A stretch of DNA of 64,000 bases from Oscillospiraceae bacterium (GTDB taxonomy: Bacteria > Bacillota_A > Clostridia > Oscillospirales > Oscillospiraceae): the NCBI GenBank assembly GCA_902786615.1, contig CADADE010000027.1:69122-133121 (forward strand), read 5' to 3'. The position numbers and the translations under genes were made by a program. Below are positions 41,666 to 50,008 of the stretch, in pieces (the stretch's first letter is position 1; each line of letters opens with the position of its first letter). The notes beneath the pieces are model-generated. The model saw only the letters and a list, made by a program, of their open reading frames with translations, was not told the DNA's origin and ran no database searches.

Positions 41666-42220
41666 TTATTCGATGGGCTTGCCGTCCGCGGTGAACAGGG
41701 GCAGCGGGGCCAGGACGATGATATCGTCGCGCTTGGCGGCGGCGCCTTCGGCCAGGACAGCCATACGGCCGGCCACAATGCCGCCGGCCTTGGTGACCAG
41801 CTCCTCCACGGCATGCAGGGACTCGCCGGTGGAGATCACATCGTCCACGATGAGCATGCGCTTGCCTTTGATAAAGGCGGCGTCCTCGGCGTCGAGCACC
41901 AGATGCTGCACGCCCTTGGTGGTGATGGATCTGACCGTGACCTCAAAGGTGCCCTGCATATAGGCCTTGGCGCCCTTGCGGGCGACAAAGTAGCGCTCCG
42001 CCGCGCTCTGCCGCGCCATCTCATAGCCGAGGGGGATGGCCTTGGCCTCGGGCGCGATGATGTAGTCATATTCCGGCGCGCGCTTCAAAAGCTCCGCCGC
42101 GCAATGGACAGTCAGCTCAACATCGCCGAACATGACGAAAGCGCCGATGCACAAATTCTCGTTGAGCTTGCACAGGGGCAGTTCGCGCTTCAAGCCGGCA
42201 ATGTCCATTTCGTAAGTCAT
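41666..42220 (-). CDS. Adenine phosphoribosyltransferase-like enzyme
   Basis: A 184-residue type I phosphoribosyltransferase: PRPP loop MLIVDDVISTGES at about residues 122-134, PEAKAIPLGYEMAR for the base-side pocket, and a long N-terminal hood. Converts a purine base (adenine in its best-matching subgroup; xanthine possible) plus PRPP to the nucleotide for salvage. AGGAGG lies eight bases before the ATG. Monocistronic, with its terminator shared with birA. Confidence 0.82.
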   Translation of the reverse strand: MTYEMDIAGLKRELPLCKLNENLCIGAFVMFGDVELTVHCAAELLKRAPEYDYIIAPEAKAIPLGYEMARQSAAERYFVARKGAKAYMQGTFEVTVRSITTKGVQHLVLDAEDAAFIKGKRMLIVDDVISTGESLHAVEELVTKAGGIVAGRMAVLAEGAAAKRDDIIVLAPLPLFTADGKPIE

Positions 42221-42302
42221 TTTGTATTCCTCCTGAGAAGTAATTTTGACAACAGGGATATTTTACCGTATCTGATAAAAAAATCAAGAGGCAAAACAAA
42301 GA

Positions 42303-42324
42303 TCCGTGCGGCGAACCGCACGGA
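42303..42324 (-). terminator. Terminator of the HtrA gene
   Basis: A 9-bp stem TCCGTGCGG/CCGCACGGA with a 4-base loop; on the minus strand it is followed by TCTTTGTTTTG. Confidence 0.75.
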
Positions 42325-42387
42325 CCTTCGTTTGGGAGAAAAGAGAGGATTTATAGGAGAAAGAAAAGTAGCAATATCACACGCCGA

Positions 42388-43767
42388 TCAGCCGGGCCGA
42401 TCCTCGTCAAAGGTGACGGGAACGGTGTAGCTGGAATCGGCGCGGTAGAAGTCAAGCTCTACCGTCTCGCCGGCGGCGTATTGTTTTACGGCGGAACGCA
42501 GATCGTCATAACGGCGGATCTGGTAGCTGCCGACGCGGGTGATGATATCCCCTGACATAATGCCGGCCGCTTCCGCGCAGCCGCCCGGCTCCACACTGTC
42601 CACATACGCCCCCACGGGCCAGCCGTAATACTGGGCGTACATCTCGTTATACTTGGTGTTGGCCGACACGCCGAGGTGGGCCTTGCCGGTCACATAGCCG
42701 GTGGTCAGCAGATCCTTGGCGATGTTCGCGGCGTCGTTGATGGGGATAGCAAAGCCGATGCCCTCCACGCCGGAGCTCTTGTACTTGGCGGTGACGATGC
42801 CCACGACCTCGCCCCGGGCGTTATACACGGGGCCGCCGGAATTGCCGGAGTTGACGGCGGCGTCGATCTGGAACATGGAGATGGAGTCGCCGTTGGACTC
42901 GGTGACGATGCGGCGATCCTTGGCGCTCACATGCCCGGTGGTCATGGAAAACTCCAGCTCGCCGAGGGGGTTGCCGACCGCGTAGATCGTATCGCCCACG
43001 CGCATGCTCTCGCTGTTGCCGAGGGTGACGGGGCTCAGCCCGTCCGCATCGACCTTGAGGATAGCCACGTCATTATCGGACTCCACGCCGACGATCTGCG
43101 CCTTGTAGCGCGTCCCGTCATGCAGGATCACATTCACATTGATGCCCGCCCGGTAGGCGTCCTCAATGACGTGGTAGTTGGTCATGATGTACCCGTCCGC
43201 CGTGATGATGAAGCCGGAGCCGCTGACGGCGCTGGAGGTACGCATGCCGAAGTAGTTGGTGTAGGTGACCTCCGTCGTGATGCCGACGACCTGCTCACAG
43301 GCCATATCGTAGAGATCGCCCGCGCTCAAAACGCCGCCGTAAGCGGTCTCCGTGGCGTTCACGCTCCCGGCGCTGCCGCCGGTGCTCTGCATGAGGACGA
43401 TCTGATTGGAGCCGGATTTGAGCTTTTCGACGTTCGCTTCAAGGCTGCCGACCCGGCGGTCCATGACGGAGCCCACCAGGTACGCCCCGCCGACGCTGCC
43501 GAGCATGGTGCACAGGAGGCAGCAGGCGATCAGGGCCCCGAGGCCCACACCCTTGCCGGCTTTCGCGCCCCGCTCTGTCCGGGGCGTTCTCTCGGGAGGT
43601 GTATAATAGCGCGGAGGCGTTGTGCTCTCGCCCTCGCGGACATAATGCGCGTCGGAGTAGACACGCTGGGAATAGCCGTTTCTGAAATGATATTCGCCGT
43701 TGACCCTGTCGGTCTCATCGCCCTGCGGGTTTTCGTTCACCGGCTTGTTTTCTTCCGGATCGAACAT
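42388..43767 (-). CDS. HtrA/DegP-like membrane serine protease
   Basis: A 459-residue envelope quality-control protease. A polar cytoplasmic N-terminus of 70 residues, one transmembrane helix at about 74-101, a short coiled coil, then the trypsin-like domain with TNYHV (H199), SDNDVAIL (D233) and GNSGGPV (S310), and one PDZ domain at about 365-450 (GCAEAAGIMSGDIITRVG). The catalytic domain lies outside the membrane. A promoter ATGACA-17-TATATT is visible upstream on the minus strand. Commonly induced by envelope stress in Firmicutes. Confidence 0.9.
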   Translation of the reverse strand: MFDPEENKPVNENPQGDETDRVNGEYHFRNGYSQRVYSDAHYVREGESTTPPRYYTPPERTPRTERGAKAGKGVGLGALIACCLLCTMLGSVGGAYLVGSVMDRRVGSLEANVEKLKSGSNQIVLMQSTGGSAGSVNATETAYGGVLSAGDLYDMACEQVVGITTEVTYTNYFGMRTSSAVSGSGFIITADGYIMTNYHVIEDAYRAGINVNVILHDGTRYKAQIVGVESDNDVAILKVDADGLSPVTLGNSESMRVGDTIYAVGNPLGELEFSMTTGHVSAKDRRIVTESNGDSISMFQIDAAVNSGNSGGPVYNARGEVVGIVTAKYKSSGVEGIGFAIPINDAANIAKDLLTTGYVTGKAHLGVSANTKYNEMYAQYYGWPVGAYVDSVEPGGCAEAAGIMSGDIITRVGSYQIRRYDDLRSAVKQYAAGETVELDFYRADSSYTVPVTFDEDRPG

Positions 43768-43882
43768 TGTTTTACCTTCTTGCTCATGAATTCTGTTGAA
43801 GCTGTCCCGCTTTTGTTTACGCTGTTAATATAGGCGAAATTTATGACCGTGTCATGAACAAAGCGACAAGAATTTATAAACG

Positions 43883-45715
43883 TTAGCCGACCGGAATCGG
43901 CTGCGGCTGCGCGGGAACCTGAGGCGTTTTCTCCGGTGCAAGTCCCAGATTGTCCCGGAGCCAGCGGAGCGTGTTCTCCGACGTGTACAGCACCTCCTCG
44001 TCGAGATAGTCCATATGCAGCTCGCTCCCGCTCCGCACGCGGCGGACGAGCACGACGGTCAGATTCGTAAACGCCTCGTCCGGCGCAGGATTATCGCGGA
44101 TGCGCCAGCGGGAGAGATTCCCGGCCTTCGCGTCGGGGATGATGCCCTCCTGCCAGAGACTTACGGCCTGCGCGGGTGTGAGCACTACGTTGTTGCTGAT
44201 ATAGCGCTTCTCGTCCAGCTTCGTGTTGACCTGCACCCAGGCGTCGTGGATATCGTCGGGCTTGATTTCCTGATCCGCCCAGACCCGCTTGAGGCGCATT
44301 TCCGGGAGGTTGTTGACATTCTCCCAGACCCGGATGTCGGAATCGGGAGCGGCGAGGCTTGCGTCGTCCGTCGGGAGCTTGTAGTAGCGCCGGAGGGTGC
44401 TGCCGTCCCGGAGCCGGTAGAACATGGGAACGCCGTACCACGGGCCGGATTCAGCGGCTTCGTTGCGCTCCCTGTGGGCGATGATCCCGCGGTGGAAGTC
44501 CAGCCAGGCGTCAATGCTCTCCCGCTCGCGGAGACCTGCGTCCGCGAGATTGGGCATGTCGATGGAAACGATATCCTCCGCCGCGGGGATGCGCGTCTCG
44601 TAGCCCACCACATCCAGCTTTGTGAGAACGGCAAAGACCAGCAGGCAGGCGCAGAGGACGCCGATCTCCCGCCAGCCGTGGTCGAAGACCCGCAGCGTCT
44701 TTTTAATCAGCATCTCGGCAATGAACCAGCCGAGAGCCGCGAAGACGCACATTGAGGCCGCGAGCACTGCGAATTTCTCCGTCCCGTAAAGGCCGCGCAG
44801 AAATTCCTCCACCAGTACCATCGAGCCCAGCATCCCGCAGCCGAGGGCCATGCACACGCGAAAGACGGGGCGCAGCACGGGGACAGCCACCACCTCCCCG
44901 GCGGTCTCCATGTGCCGCCGCCGCAGAACCGACGCCCCCAGCAGGGCGAACACGATCCCTGCCGCGCAGAGACCCACAAGGTAGCCGAGACCGATCGGCG
45001 CGTAGTCGGCGGCGATTCCCCTCTCGGCCTCCATGTGCGTAAGGACGGCGGACTCCGCGTGATCGGTCAGCCACAGCAGCGGCGAGGCCCACTCCAGCAG
45101 GAGCGAGTCAAAGGTATAGCCGTACAGGAGGGCGGTGAACACCCCGCGCACGGCGGCCTCAAACACGGCGACGGCGCAGTTTAGAACCACATAGACCGCG
45201 GGCAGGACAAGGACATTTCCCGTCAGCGTCCCGCAGAAGCAGGCAAAGCCGTAAAAGCCCGCGTTTGCCAGCAGGGTCATCTCCAGCCACCAGAGAAAAT
45301 ACCGCGCCCCCGCGCCGTACTGCCCATAGAAAAGCCAGAGCAGGGCAAAAACCAGCACGTCGGTAAGGAGCATCGGCACAAGACCAGTCAGCACGGCGGT
45401 GAAGTACACGGTCTCCCGCCGGAGGGGCAGGGAATTGATCAGCCCGCAGTCGCGCGGGAAGTAGAGATAGCTCAGCATGCCCATCGCCATGAGCGCCCCC
45501 ATCAGGGCGGAGAGCCACACCGCGCCGCGCCCGGAGCTCAGGAGATCACTGCGCAGATCGGTGATCACCCGCGCCGGCTCCTGATGAGCGTTCACGTTCA
45601 GCCCAACGGGCCCCGCGAGCAGCAGCAGCGCAAGCCACAGCGCAAACAGCGGCCAGAAGCGGCGCAGCAGGTGCCGCGAAAAGCGGATATCAAAGAAGGA
45701 TGTTTTTGATCGCAT
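43883..45715 (-). CDS. ABC transporter permease (large, with extracytoplasmic domain)
   Basis: A 610-residue membrane protein with about ten hydrophobic segments in the first 380 residues (LFALWLALLLLAGPVGL, VLVFALLWLFY and others) and a hydrophilic C-terminal domain of about 220 residues. It overlaps the ATPase gene by 26 bases, with which it must form an ABC exporter. The family resembles Firmicute GntR-linked ABC-2 type permeases of unknown cargo, often linked to bacitracin or lantibiotic-type stress. GGGAGGGG precedes ATG. Confidence 0.78.
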   Translation of the reverse strand: MRSKTSFFDIRFSRHLLRRFWPLFALWLALLLLAGPVGLNVNAHQEPARVITDLRSDLLSSGRGAVWLSALMGALMAMGMLSYLYFPRDCGLINSLPLRRETVYFTAVLTGLVPMLLTDVLVFALLWLFYGQYGAGARYFLWWLEMTLLANAGFYGFACFCGTLTGNVLVLPAVYVVLNCAVAVFEAAVRGVFTALLYGYTFDSLLLEWASPLLWLTDHAESAVLTHMEAERGIAADYAPIGLGYLVGLCAAGIVFALLGASVLRRRHMETAGEVVAVPVLRPVFRVCMALGCGMLGSMVLVEEFLRGLYGTEKFAVLAASMCVFAALGWFIAEMLIKKTLRVFDHGWREIGVLCACLLVFAVLTKLDVVGYETRIPAAEDIVSIDMPNLADAGLRERESIDAWLDFHRGIIAHRERNEAAESGPWYGVPMFYRLRDGSTLRRYYKLPTDDASLAAPDSDIRVWENVNNLPEMRLKRVWADQEIKPDDIHDAWVQVNTKLDEKRYISNNVVLTPAQAVSLWQEGIIPDAKAGNLSRWRIRDNPAPDEAFTNLTVVLVRRVRSGSELHMDYLDEEVLYTSENTLRWLRDNLGLAPEKTPQVPAQPQPIPVG

Positions 45716-46583
45716 GATCTTCCCCTCCCAGCTCGTAAATGAAAATTTCCTCGAGACTCAGCGGCAGCGTGTCCATGAAGAAGGGGCCGCAGGCGGCGAG
45801 CTTCGTCGTGAGCTCTTCGGCGCTGCCGCGCAGGATGAGCTGACGCAGCCGCCCGGTGCGCGTCTCGTGCAGGATCGTGAGATCGCCCGGCAGCTCCTGC
45901 CCGTCCGGTAGGGCAAGCTGGATCTTCACCATGTTCTCCTGCAGCTCGGCGAGGGGGCGTTCCAGAAGCATCCTGCCCCTGTCCATGATGCCCACATGGT
46001 CGCACACGTCCTCCAGCTCCCGCAGGTTGTGGGACGAGACCAGCACCGTCGTGCCGCGCTCCGCCACATCCTGCAATAAAAGGCTCCATACCTGGCGGCG
46101 CATGACGGGGTCGAGGCCGTCCACCGGCTCGTCCAGCACGATCACCTCCGGGCAGCAGCTCAGGGCGATCCAGAAGGCCGCCTGCTTCTGCATGCCCTTG
46201 GAGAGGCGGCGCATGGCCCGCTTTTCGTCCAGCGGGAAGGCCTCCCGCAGCTTCTCAAAGCGCTCGTCCGAAAACGTGGGGATCATGGCGCGGTAAAGAT
46301 TTTTCATGTCCCGTATCGTCGCCGCGCCGAAGTAGAAAATATCGTCCGGGATGTAGGCCAGCTTTTCCTTGACTGCCGGGTTTTCATACACCGGCTGTCC
46401 GCCGATGAGCACTGTGCCGCTGTCAGCGCGGTAGATGCCCGTGAGATGGCGGATCACGGTGGATTTGCCCGCGCCGTTGGGGCCGACCAGGCCGTAGACC
46501 GCGCCCTTCGGCACGTGGATATTCAGCCCGCAAAGGGCCTCAAAGCCGTCAAAGCTCTTTTTGAGCTCTTTCACCTCAATCAT
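45690..46583 (-). CDS. ABC transporter ATP-binding protein
   Basis: A 297-residue ATPase with Walker A GPNGAGKST at about 34-42, signature RLSKGMQKQAAF (LSKGM in place of LSGGQ, as in YtrB-type ATPases), Walker B VIVLDEPVDGLDP and the H-loop in VSSHNLREL. Powers the exporter formed with the following permease. It overlaps the GntR gene by eight bases; all three are one operon. Confidence 0.92.
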   Translation of the reverse strand: MIEVKELKKSFDGFEALCGLNIHVPKGAVYGLVGPNGAGKSTVIRHLTGIYRADSGTVLIGGQPVYENPAVKEKLAYIPDDIFYFGAATIRDMKNLYRAMIPTFSDERFEKLREAFPLDEKRAMRRLSKGMQKQAAFWIALSCCPEVIVLDEPVDGLDPVMRRQVWSLLLQDVAERGTTVLVSSHNLRELEDVCDHVGIMDRGRMLLERPLAELQENMVKIQLALPDGQELPGDLTILHETRTGRLRQLILRGSAEELTTKLAACGPFFMDTLPLSLEEIFIYELGGEDHAIKNILL

Positions 46584-46938
46584 GGCGTTCCTCCTTGATG
46601 ATCTGCGCGATCTCCTCGCGCGTCAGTCCCAGAGCCGCAAGCTCGTCCGCCAGGGCGCGGAGCTTCTCTGTGAGCTCCGCGCGCCGCGCGGCCCTGGCTC
46701 CGCCGCCCTGCGCGACAAAGCTGCCCTTGCCGGGGACGGAAAAGATATACCCCTCCTGCTCCAGCTCCCGATAGGCCCGCTGGATGGTGTTGGGGTTGAT
46801 GCTGAGGCTCATGGCCTGCTCCCGCACGGAGGGGAGCTTCTCCCCCGCCGGCAGCGCCCCCGACAGGATAAGCTGCCGCAGGGATTCCTTCACCTTTTCA
46901 TAGATCGGCCGGGAATCATTGTAGTTAATCTGAATCAA
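46576..46938 (-). CDS. GntR-family repressor, YtrA subfamily
   Basis: A 120-residue regulator: winged helix DNA-binding domain RPIYEKVKESLRQLILSGAL, LPSVREQAMSLSINPNTIQRAY with the YtrA-type short C-terminus (EREI-like TREEIAQIIKEE). Controls the ABC exporter downstream and itself. The TTG at 46938 is chosen because AAAGGGG lies seven bases before it; the upstream TTG at 46962 lacks a site. A palindrome covering the transcript start is its probable operator. Confidence 0.87.
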   Translation of the reverse strand: MIQINYNDSRPIYEKVKESLRQLILSGALPAGEKLPSVREQAMSLSINPNTIQRAYRELEQEGYIFSVPGKGSFVAQGGGARAARRAELTEKLRALADELAALGLTREEIAQIIKEERHD

Positions 46939-46960
46939 GCGATCGCCCCTTTGCTGTGTC

Positions 46961-47018
46961 AACTGTATTAATCCGTTTAGTACAGTTATGGTATAACACA
47001 GGCCAGCGGAATTGTCAA
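46961..47018 (-). promoter_or_regulatory. Promoter and GntR operator of the ABC operon
   Basis: Minus strand TTGACA (47018-47013), 17 bases, TATACC (46995-46990). Immediately downstream, 46961-46987 is a 27-base palindrome with AACTGTA/TACAGTT arms, spaced as in YtrA-type operators. Confidence 0.72.
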
Positions 47019-47028
47019 GGGGGAAGAT

Positions 47029-47064
47029 AGCAGAAGAGCCGCCTGGCCGGGCGGCTCTTCTGCT
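47029..47064 (-). terminator. Terminator of the lipoprotein gene
   Basis: A perfect 15-bp stem (47029-47043 with 47050-47064), 6-base loop. Confidence 0.7.
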
Positions 47065-47072
47065 GTTCGGTT

Positions 47073-47633
47073 TTACCGCAGGCCGCAGCCGTAGCTGACC
47101 ATCTCGACGGCGCGGAAGGCGCGCTCGTTCCAGGGGTAGAGGCTGGATTCGACCCCGGCGTCGGACATGAGAGCCTCGGCGTTCTCCCCGCGGAGGTTAT
47201 AGGTCTGGTCATAGACCGAGAGGATGCTCTCGAGGAAGAGCTTCAGGCGCTCGCTGTCCTGCTCGTCCATCCAGGTGCCGACGGCGGAGTAGATTTCGTC
47301 GTCGGTGAGCTTCGTCTCCGCGCCCCAGTCCAGCAGCCATGCCGCGACACGCGCCGCGCGCAGGGAGCAGCCCGCAGCACCGGGCTGAACCGAGAGCGTG
47401 GCCTCCAGAATCTGCGAGAGCGCCTCGTCGTGTACCGGCGGAAGCTCGGGCATGAGGGGAGGCGGCTCCGGGGTGGCGGTCGGCGTCGGTTCGGGCGTAG
47501 GTTCCGGCGTCGGGGCCGGCGTATCGGTGGGGACTGCTGTCGGCGCGGGGCTTGGGGCGGCGCTCTTTTTTCCGCAGGCCGCAAGGGCAAAAACCATGCA
47601 CAGCGCCAGGATCAGGGCAATTGTCTTTTTCAT
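47073..47633 (-). CDS. Hypothetical lipoprotein with Pro-Thr linker
   Basis: A 186-residue exported lipoprotein: signal peptide with lipobox LAAC (C20), a Pro/Thr/Glu linker at residues 27-62 (PTPEPTPEPTP), and a 120-residue helical domain with no family I recognise. It should be anchored on the outer face of the membrane. It lies just upstream of the GntR-ABC operon's promoter, with its own terminator between, so a functional link is not shown. Confidence 0.75.
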   Translation of the reverse strand: MKKTIALILALCMVFALAACGKKSAAPSPAPTAVPTDTPAPTPEPTPEPTPTATPEPPPLMPELPPVHDEALSQILEATLSVQPGAAGCSLRAARVAAWLLDWGAETKLTDDEIYSAVGTWMDEQDSERLKLFLESILSVYDQTYNLRGENAEALMSDAGVESSLYPWNERAFRAVEMVSYGCGLR

Positions 47634-47778
47634 GTCGTTCTCCTTTTCTTATCTTTTTGTTTCAGGCTACCACGATTGGGATTTCAAATCAAGGAAGGAA
47701 ATGTTAAGGAATAGTGTACAAAAGCGCTTCACCGGATCTGTGCAAATTCTGCATTCCATCCGAAAGAATATTTTCCTC

Positions 47779-47807
47779 TTGCTTTTTCTCTTTGATCCCG
47801 CTATAAT
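47779..47807 (+). promoter_or_regulatory. Promoter of pyrR-uraA
   Basis: TTGCTT (47779-47784), 17 bases, TATAAT (47802-47807). Confidence 0.75.
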
Positions 47808-47813
47808 CCCGAC

Positions 47814-47925
47814 GAACAAAGGTTTTTAAGCGCGGTACAGAGAGACCGGCAAGATCGGCATAGCGGGGACTGCATGGGCGCAGTCTGCTTTGGGATGTCT
47901 TGTCGGCTTCGACAGGACTTTTTTC
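47814..47925 (+). promoter_or_regulatory. PyrR-dependent attenuator in the pyrR leader
   Basis: The leader carries CAGAGAGACCGGCAAG at 47838-47853, matching the conserved PyrR-binding loop (AGAGAG..GCAAG), then a GACTGC/GCAGTC hairpin and finally a terminator: stem GTCTTGTCG/CGACAGGAC (47897-47905 with 47910-47918) and T6. UMP-bound PyrR should stabilise the binding loop and so favour termination. Confidence 0.75.
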
Positions 47926-47946
47926 ATGCCAAAGGAGGCGTCCGGC

Positions 47947-48483
47947 ATGCGGCAGAAGGCCCAGCTCATGGACGAGGCGGCGCTTTCCAGAGCGCTCATG
48001 CGCATCTCCCACGAAATTGTGGAAAAGAACAAGGGCGCGGAGAACATCGTCCTGGTCGGCATCCGCCGCCGGGGCGGCCCCATCGCCGAACGTATCCGCG
48101 ATAATATCAGACGTATCGAAGACCGGGAAGTTCCCGTCGGCACGATCGACATTCGCTTTTACCGGGATGATCTGAGCCATGAAAGCGAGCTGCCCGCCGT
48201 GCGCCGCACTTCCCTGCCCTTTGACGTGACGGGGAAGGACGTGGTCCTCGCGGACGATGTGATCTTCACCGGGCGCACGGTGCGCGCCGCGATCGAAGCG
48301 GTCTTTTCCTGCGGCAGGCCGCGCAGCATCCAGCTTGCGGTGCTGGTCGACCGGGGGCACAGGGAGCTGCCCATCCGGCCGGACTATGTGGGCAAGAACG
48401 TGCCCAGCTCCCGCACGGAGCTCATTGAAGTCCGCCTTCCCGAATTTGACGGCGAGACGGGTGTATGGCTGATGGAGCTTTGA
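47947..48483 (+). CDS. pyrR: Bifunctional pyr operon regulator / uracil phosphoribosyltransferase
   Basis: RNA-binding attenuation protein that senses UMP/UTP against PRPP, with residual uracil phosphoribosyltransferase activity. 178 residues with the PRPP loop [17 protein letters not shown] at about 98-114, [12 protein letters not shown] near the N-terminus, and [20 protein letters not shown], the PyrR signature. The ATG at 47947 follows AAAGGAGG; an in-frame ATG at 47926 lies in the terminator tail. Upstream of uraA on the same transcript. Confidence 0.93.
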   Translation: MRQKAQLMDEAALSRALMRISHEIVEKNKGAENIVLVGIRRRGGPIAERIRDNIRRIEDREVPVGTIDIRFYRDDLSHESELPAVRRTSLPFDVTGKDVVLADDVIFTGRTVRAAIEAVFSCGRPRSIQLAVLVDRGHRELPIRPDYVGKNVPSSRTELIEVRLPEFDGETGVWLMEL

Positions 48484-48554
48484 AAAACGTTTGCATTCCG
48501 GGAAACCGGCTGCGATAGATTCAATTAAAAATCTTACAGAGAGAGGGTTATTGA

Positions 48555-49892
48555 ATGAACAACAAGAAAACCATCGACGGGCCCGTGTACGACGCACGCG
48601 CGCTCGGCACGCCCAGGATGCTGGTGCTCGGCCTGCAGCACATGTTCGCCATGTTCGGCGCGACCGTGCTGGTCCCGGCCCTGACCGGTCTGGACGTCGC
48701 CACGACGCTGCTGTTTGCCGGTCTCGGCACGCTGCTGTTTCACCTGATCACCAAGAAGAAGGTCCCCGCTTTCCTGGGCTCCTCCTTTGCCTTCATCCCC
48801 GGCTATGCCGCCATCGCCCCGAACGGCGAGGCTGACCTGCTGGTCTACGCCTGCTGCGGTGTGGCCTGCGTCGGCATCATGTACGCGATTCTGTCCGCGC
48901 TCTTCAAGACCTACGGCATCAAGAAGGTCATGCGCTTCTTCCCGCCCATCGTCACCGGCCCCATCATCATCGCCATCGGCCTGAACCTCTCCTCCTCCGC
49001 CATCTCCAACTGCTCCACCAACTGGCTGATCGCCGTCGTGGCCATCGTGGTTGTCATCAGCGCGAACATGTACGGCAAGGGCATGGTCAAGATCGTCCCC
49101 ATCCTGCTGGGTGTGGTCGTCTCCTACGTCTTCGCCGTGATCGTCGATCCCGCCGCCCGTGCGAATGTGGCCTCCGCCGTCGCCTCCGCCAAGTGGTTCG
49201 GCCTGCCCATCTACTGGAACCGCACCGTCTTCGGGCTTCTCGGCTCCGGGAAAGTTGACGGCGCGCTGCTGACCTCCGCCCTGCTGACCATCGTCCCCCT
49301 GAGCCTTGCCACCATGGTTGAGCATATCGGCGACATCTGCGCCATCTCCTCCACCTGCGAGCAGAACTACCTGGTTGACCCCGGCCTGCACCGCACCCTC
49401 CTGGGCGACGGTCTGGCAACCTCCCTGGCGGCCCTCTTCGGCGCGCCCGCCAACACCACCTACGGCGAGAACACCGGCGTGCTCGCGCTCTCCAAGGTCT
49501 ATGATCCCCGCGTGATCCGCCTTGCGGCCGTGTTCGCGATCGTCTTCTCCTTCTGCCCGAAGTTTGCCGCCCTCGTCTCCGCCATGCCCGGCGCCACCAT
49601 CGGCGGCGTGAGCCTGATCCTCTACGGTATGATCTCCGCTGTCGGCGTGCGCAACGTCGTGGAAAACAAGGTCGACTTCACCAACACCCGCAACGTCATC
49701 ATCGCCGCCCTGATCCTCGTGCTGGCCATCGGTATCAACTACGCGGGCAGCATCCAGATCGGCATTGTGTCCCTCTCCGGCCTCGCGGTGGCCTCCATCG
49801 TGGGCATCCTGCTCAACGCCATCCTGCCCGGCAAGGACTATGAGTTCGGCGTCGACGCCCAGGGCGACACCGCCGTCAACTTCAAGGTCTGA
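48555..49892 (+). CDS. uraA: Uracil permease (NCS2 family)
   Basis: Membrane uracil:proton symporter of the NAT/NCS2 family, 445 residues with 14 hydrophobic segments. LGLQHMFAMFGATVLVP near the N-terminus, the substrate-site EHIGDICAIS (helix 8 glutamate) and the helix 10 signature GAPANTTYGENTGVLALSK are all present. It imports uracil under PyrR attenuation control. Separated from pyrR by 71 bases without a second attenuator. Confidence 0.93.
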   Translation: MNNKKTIDGPVYDARALGTPRMLVLGLQHMFAMFGATVLVPALTGLDVATTLLFAGLGTLLFHLITKKKVPAFLGSSFAFIPGYAAIAPNGEADLLVYACCGVACVGIMYAILSALFKTYGIKKVMRFFPPIVTGPIIIAIGLNLSSSAISNCSTNWLIAVVAIVVVISANMYGKGMVKIVPILLGVVVSYVFAVIVDPAARANVASAVASAKWFGLPIYWNRTVFGLLGSGKVDGALLTSALLTIVPLSLATMVEHIGDICAISSTCEQNYLVDPGLHRTLLGDGLATSLAALFGAPANTTYGENTGVLALSKVYDPRVIRLAAVFAIVFSFCPKFAALVSAMPGATIGGVSLILYGMISAVGVRNVVENKVDFTNTRNVIIAALILVLAIGINYAGSIQIGIVSLSGLAVASIVGILLNAILPGKDYEFGVDAQGDTAVNFKV

Positions 49893-49915
49893 TACAAACG
49901 ATATTACGATTCCAG

Positions 49916-49950
49916 GCGGGAGGGGCGTTTTCCCCTCCCGCTTTCTTTCC
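49916..49950 (+). terminator. Terminator of pyrR-uraA
   Basis: A perfect 10-bp stem GCGGGAGGGG/CCCCTCCCGC, 6-base loop, then TTTCTTTCC. Confidence 0.88.
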
Positions 49951-49960
49951 TATACAAGAC

Positions 49961-49989
49961 GCCTCCGGCCGCATGACCGGAGGCGTTTG
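49961..49989 (-). terminator. Terminator of metG
   Basis: A 10-bp stem ACGCCTCCGG/CCGGAGGCGT just past the metG stop, near-symmetric so possibly active on both strands. Confidence 0.65.
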
Positions 49990-50008
49990 TGTTTTATGAT
50001 CTTCTTTC

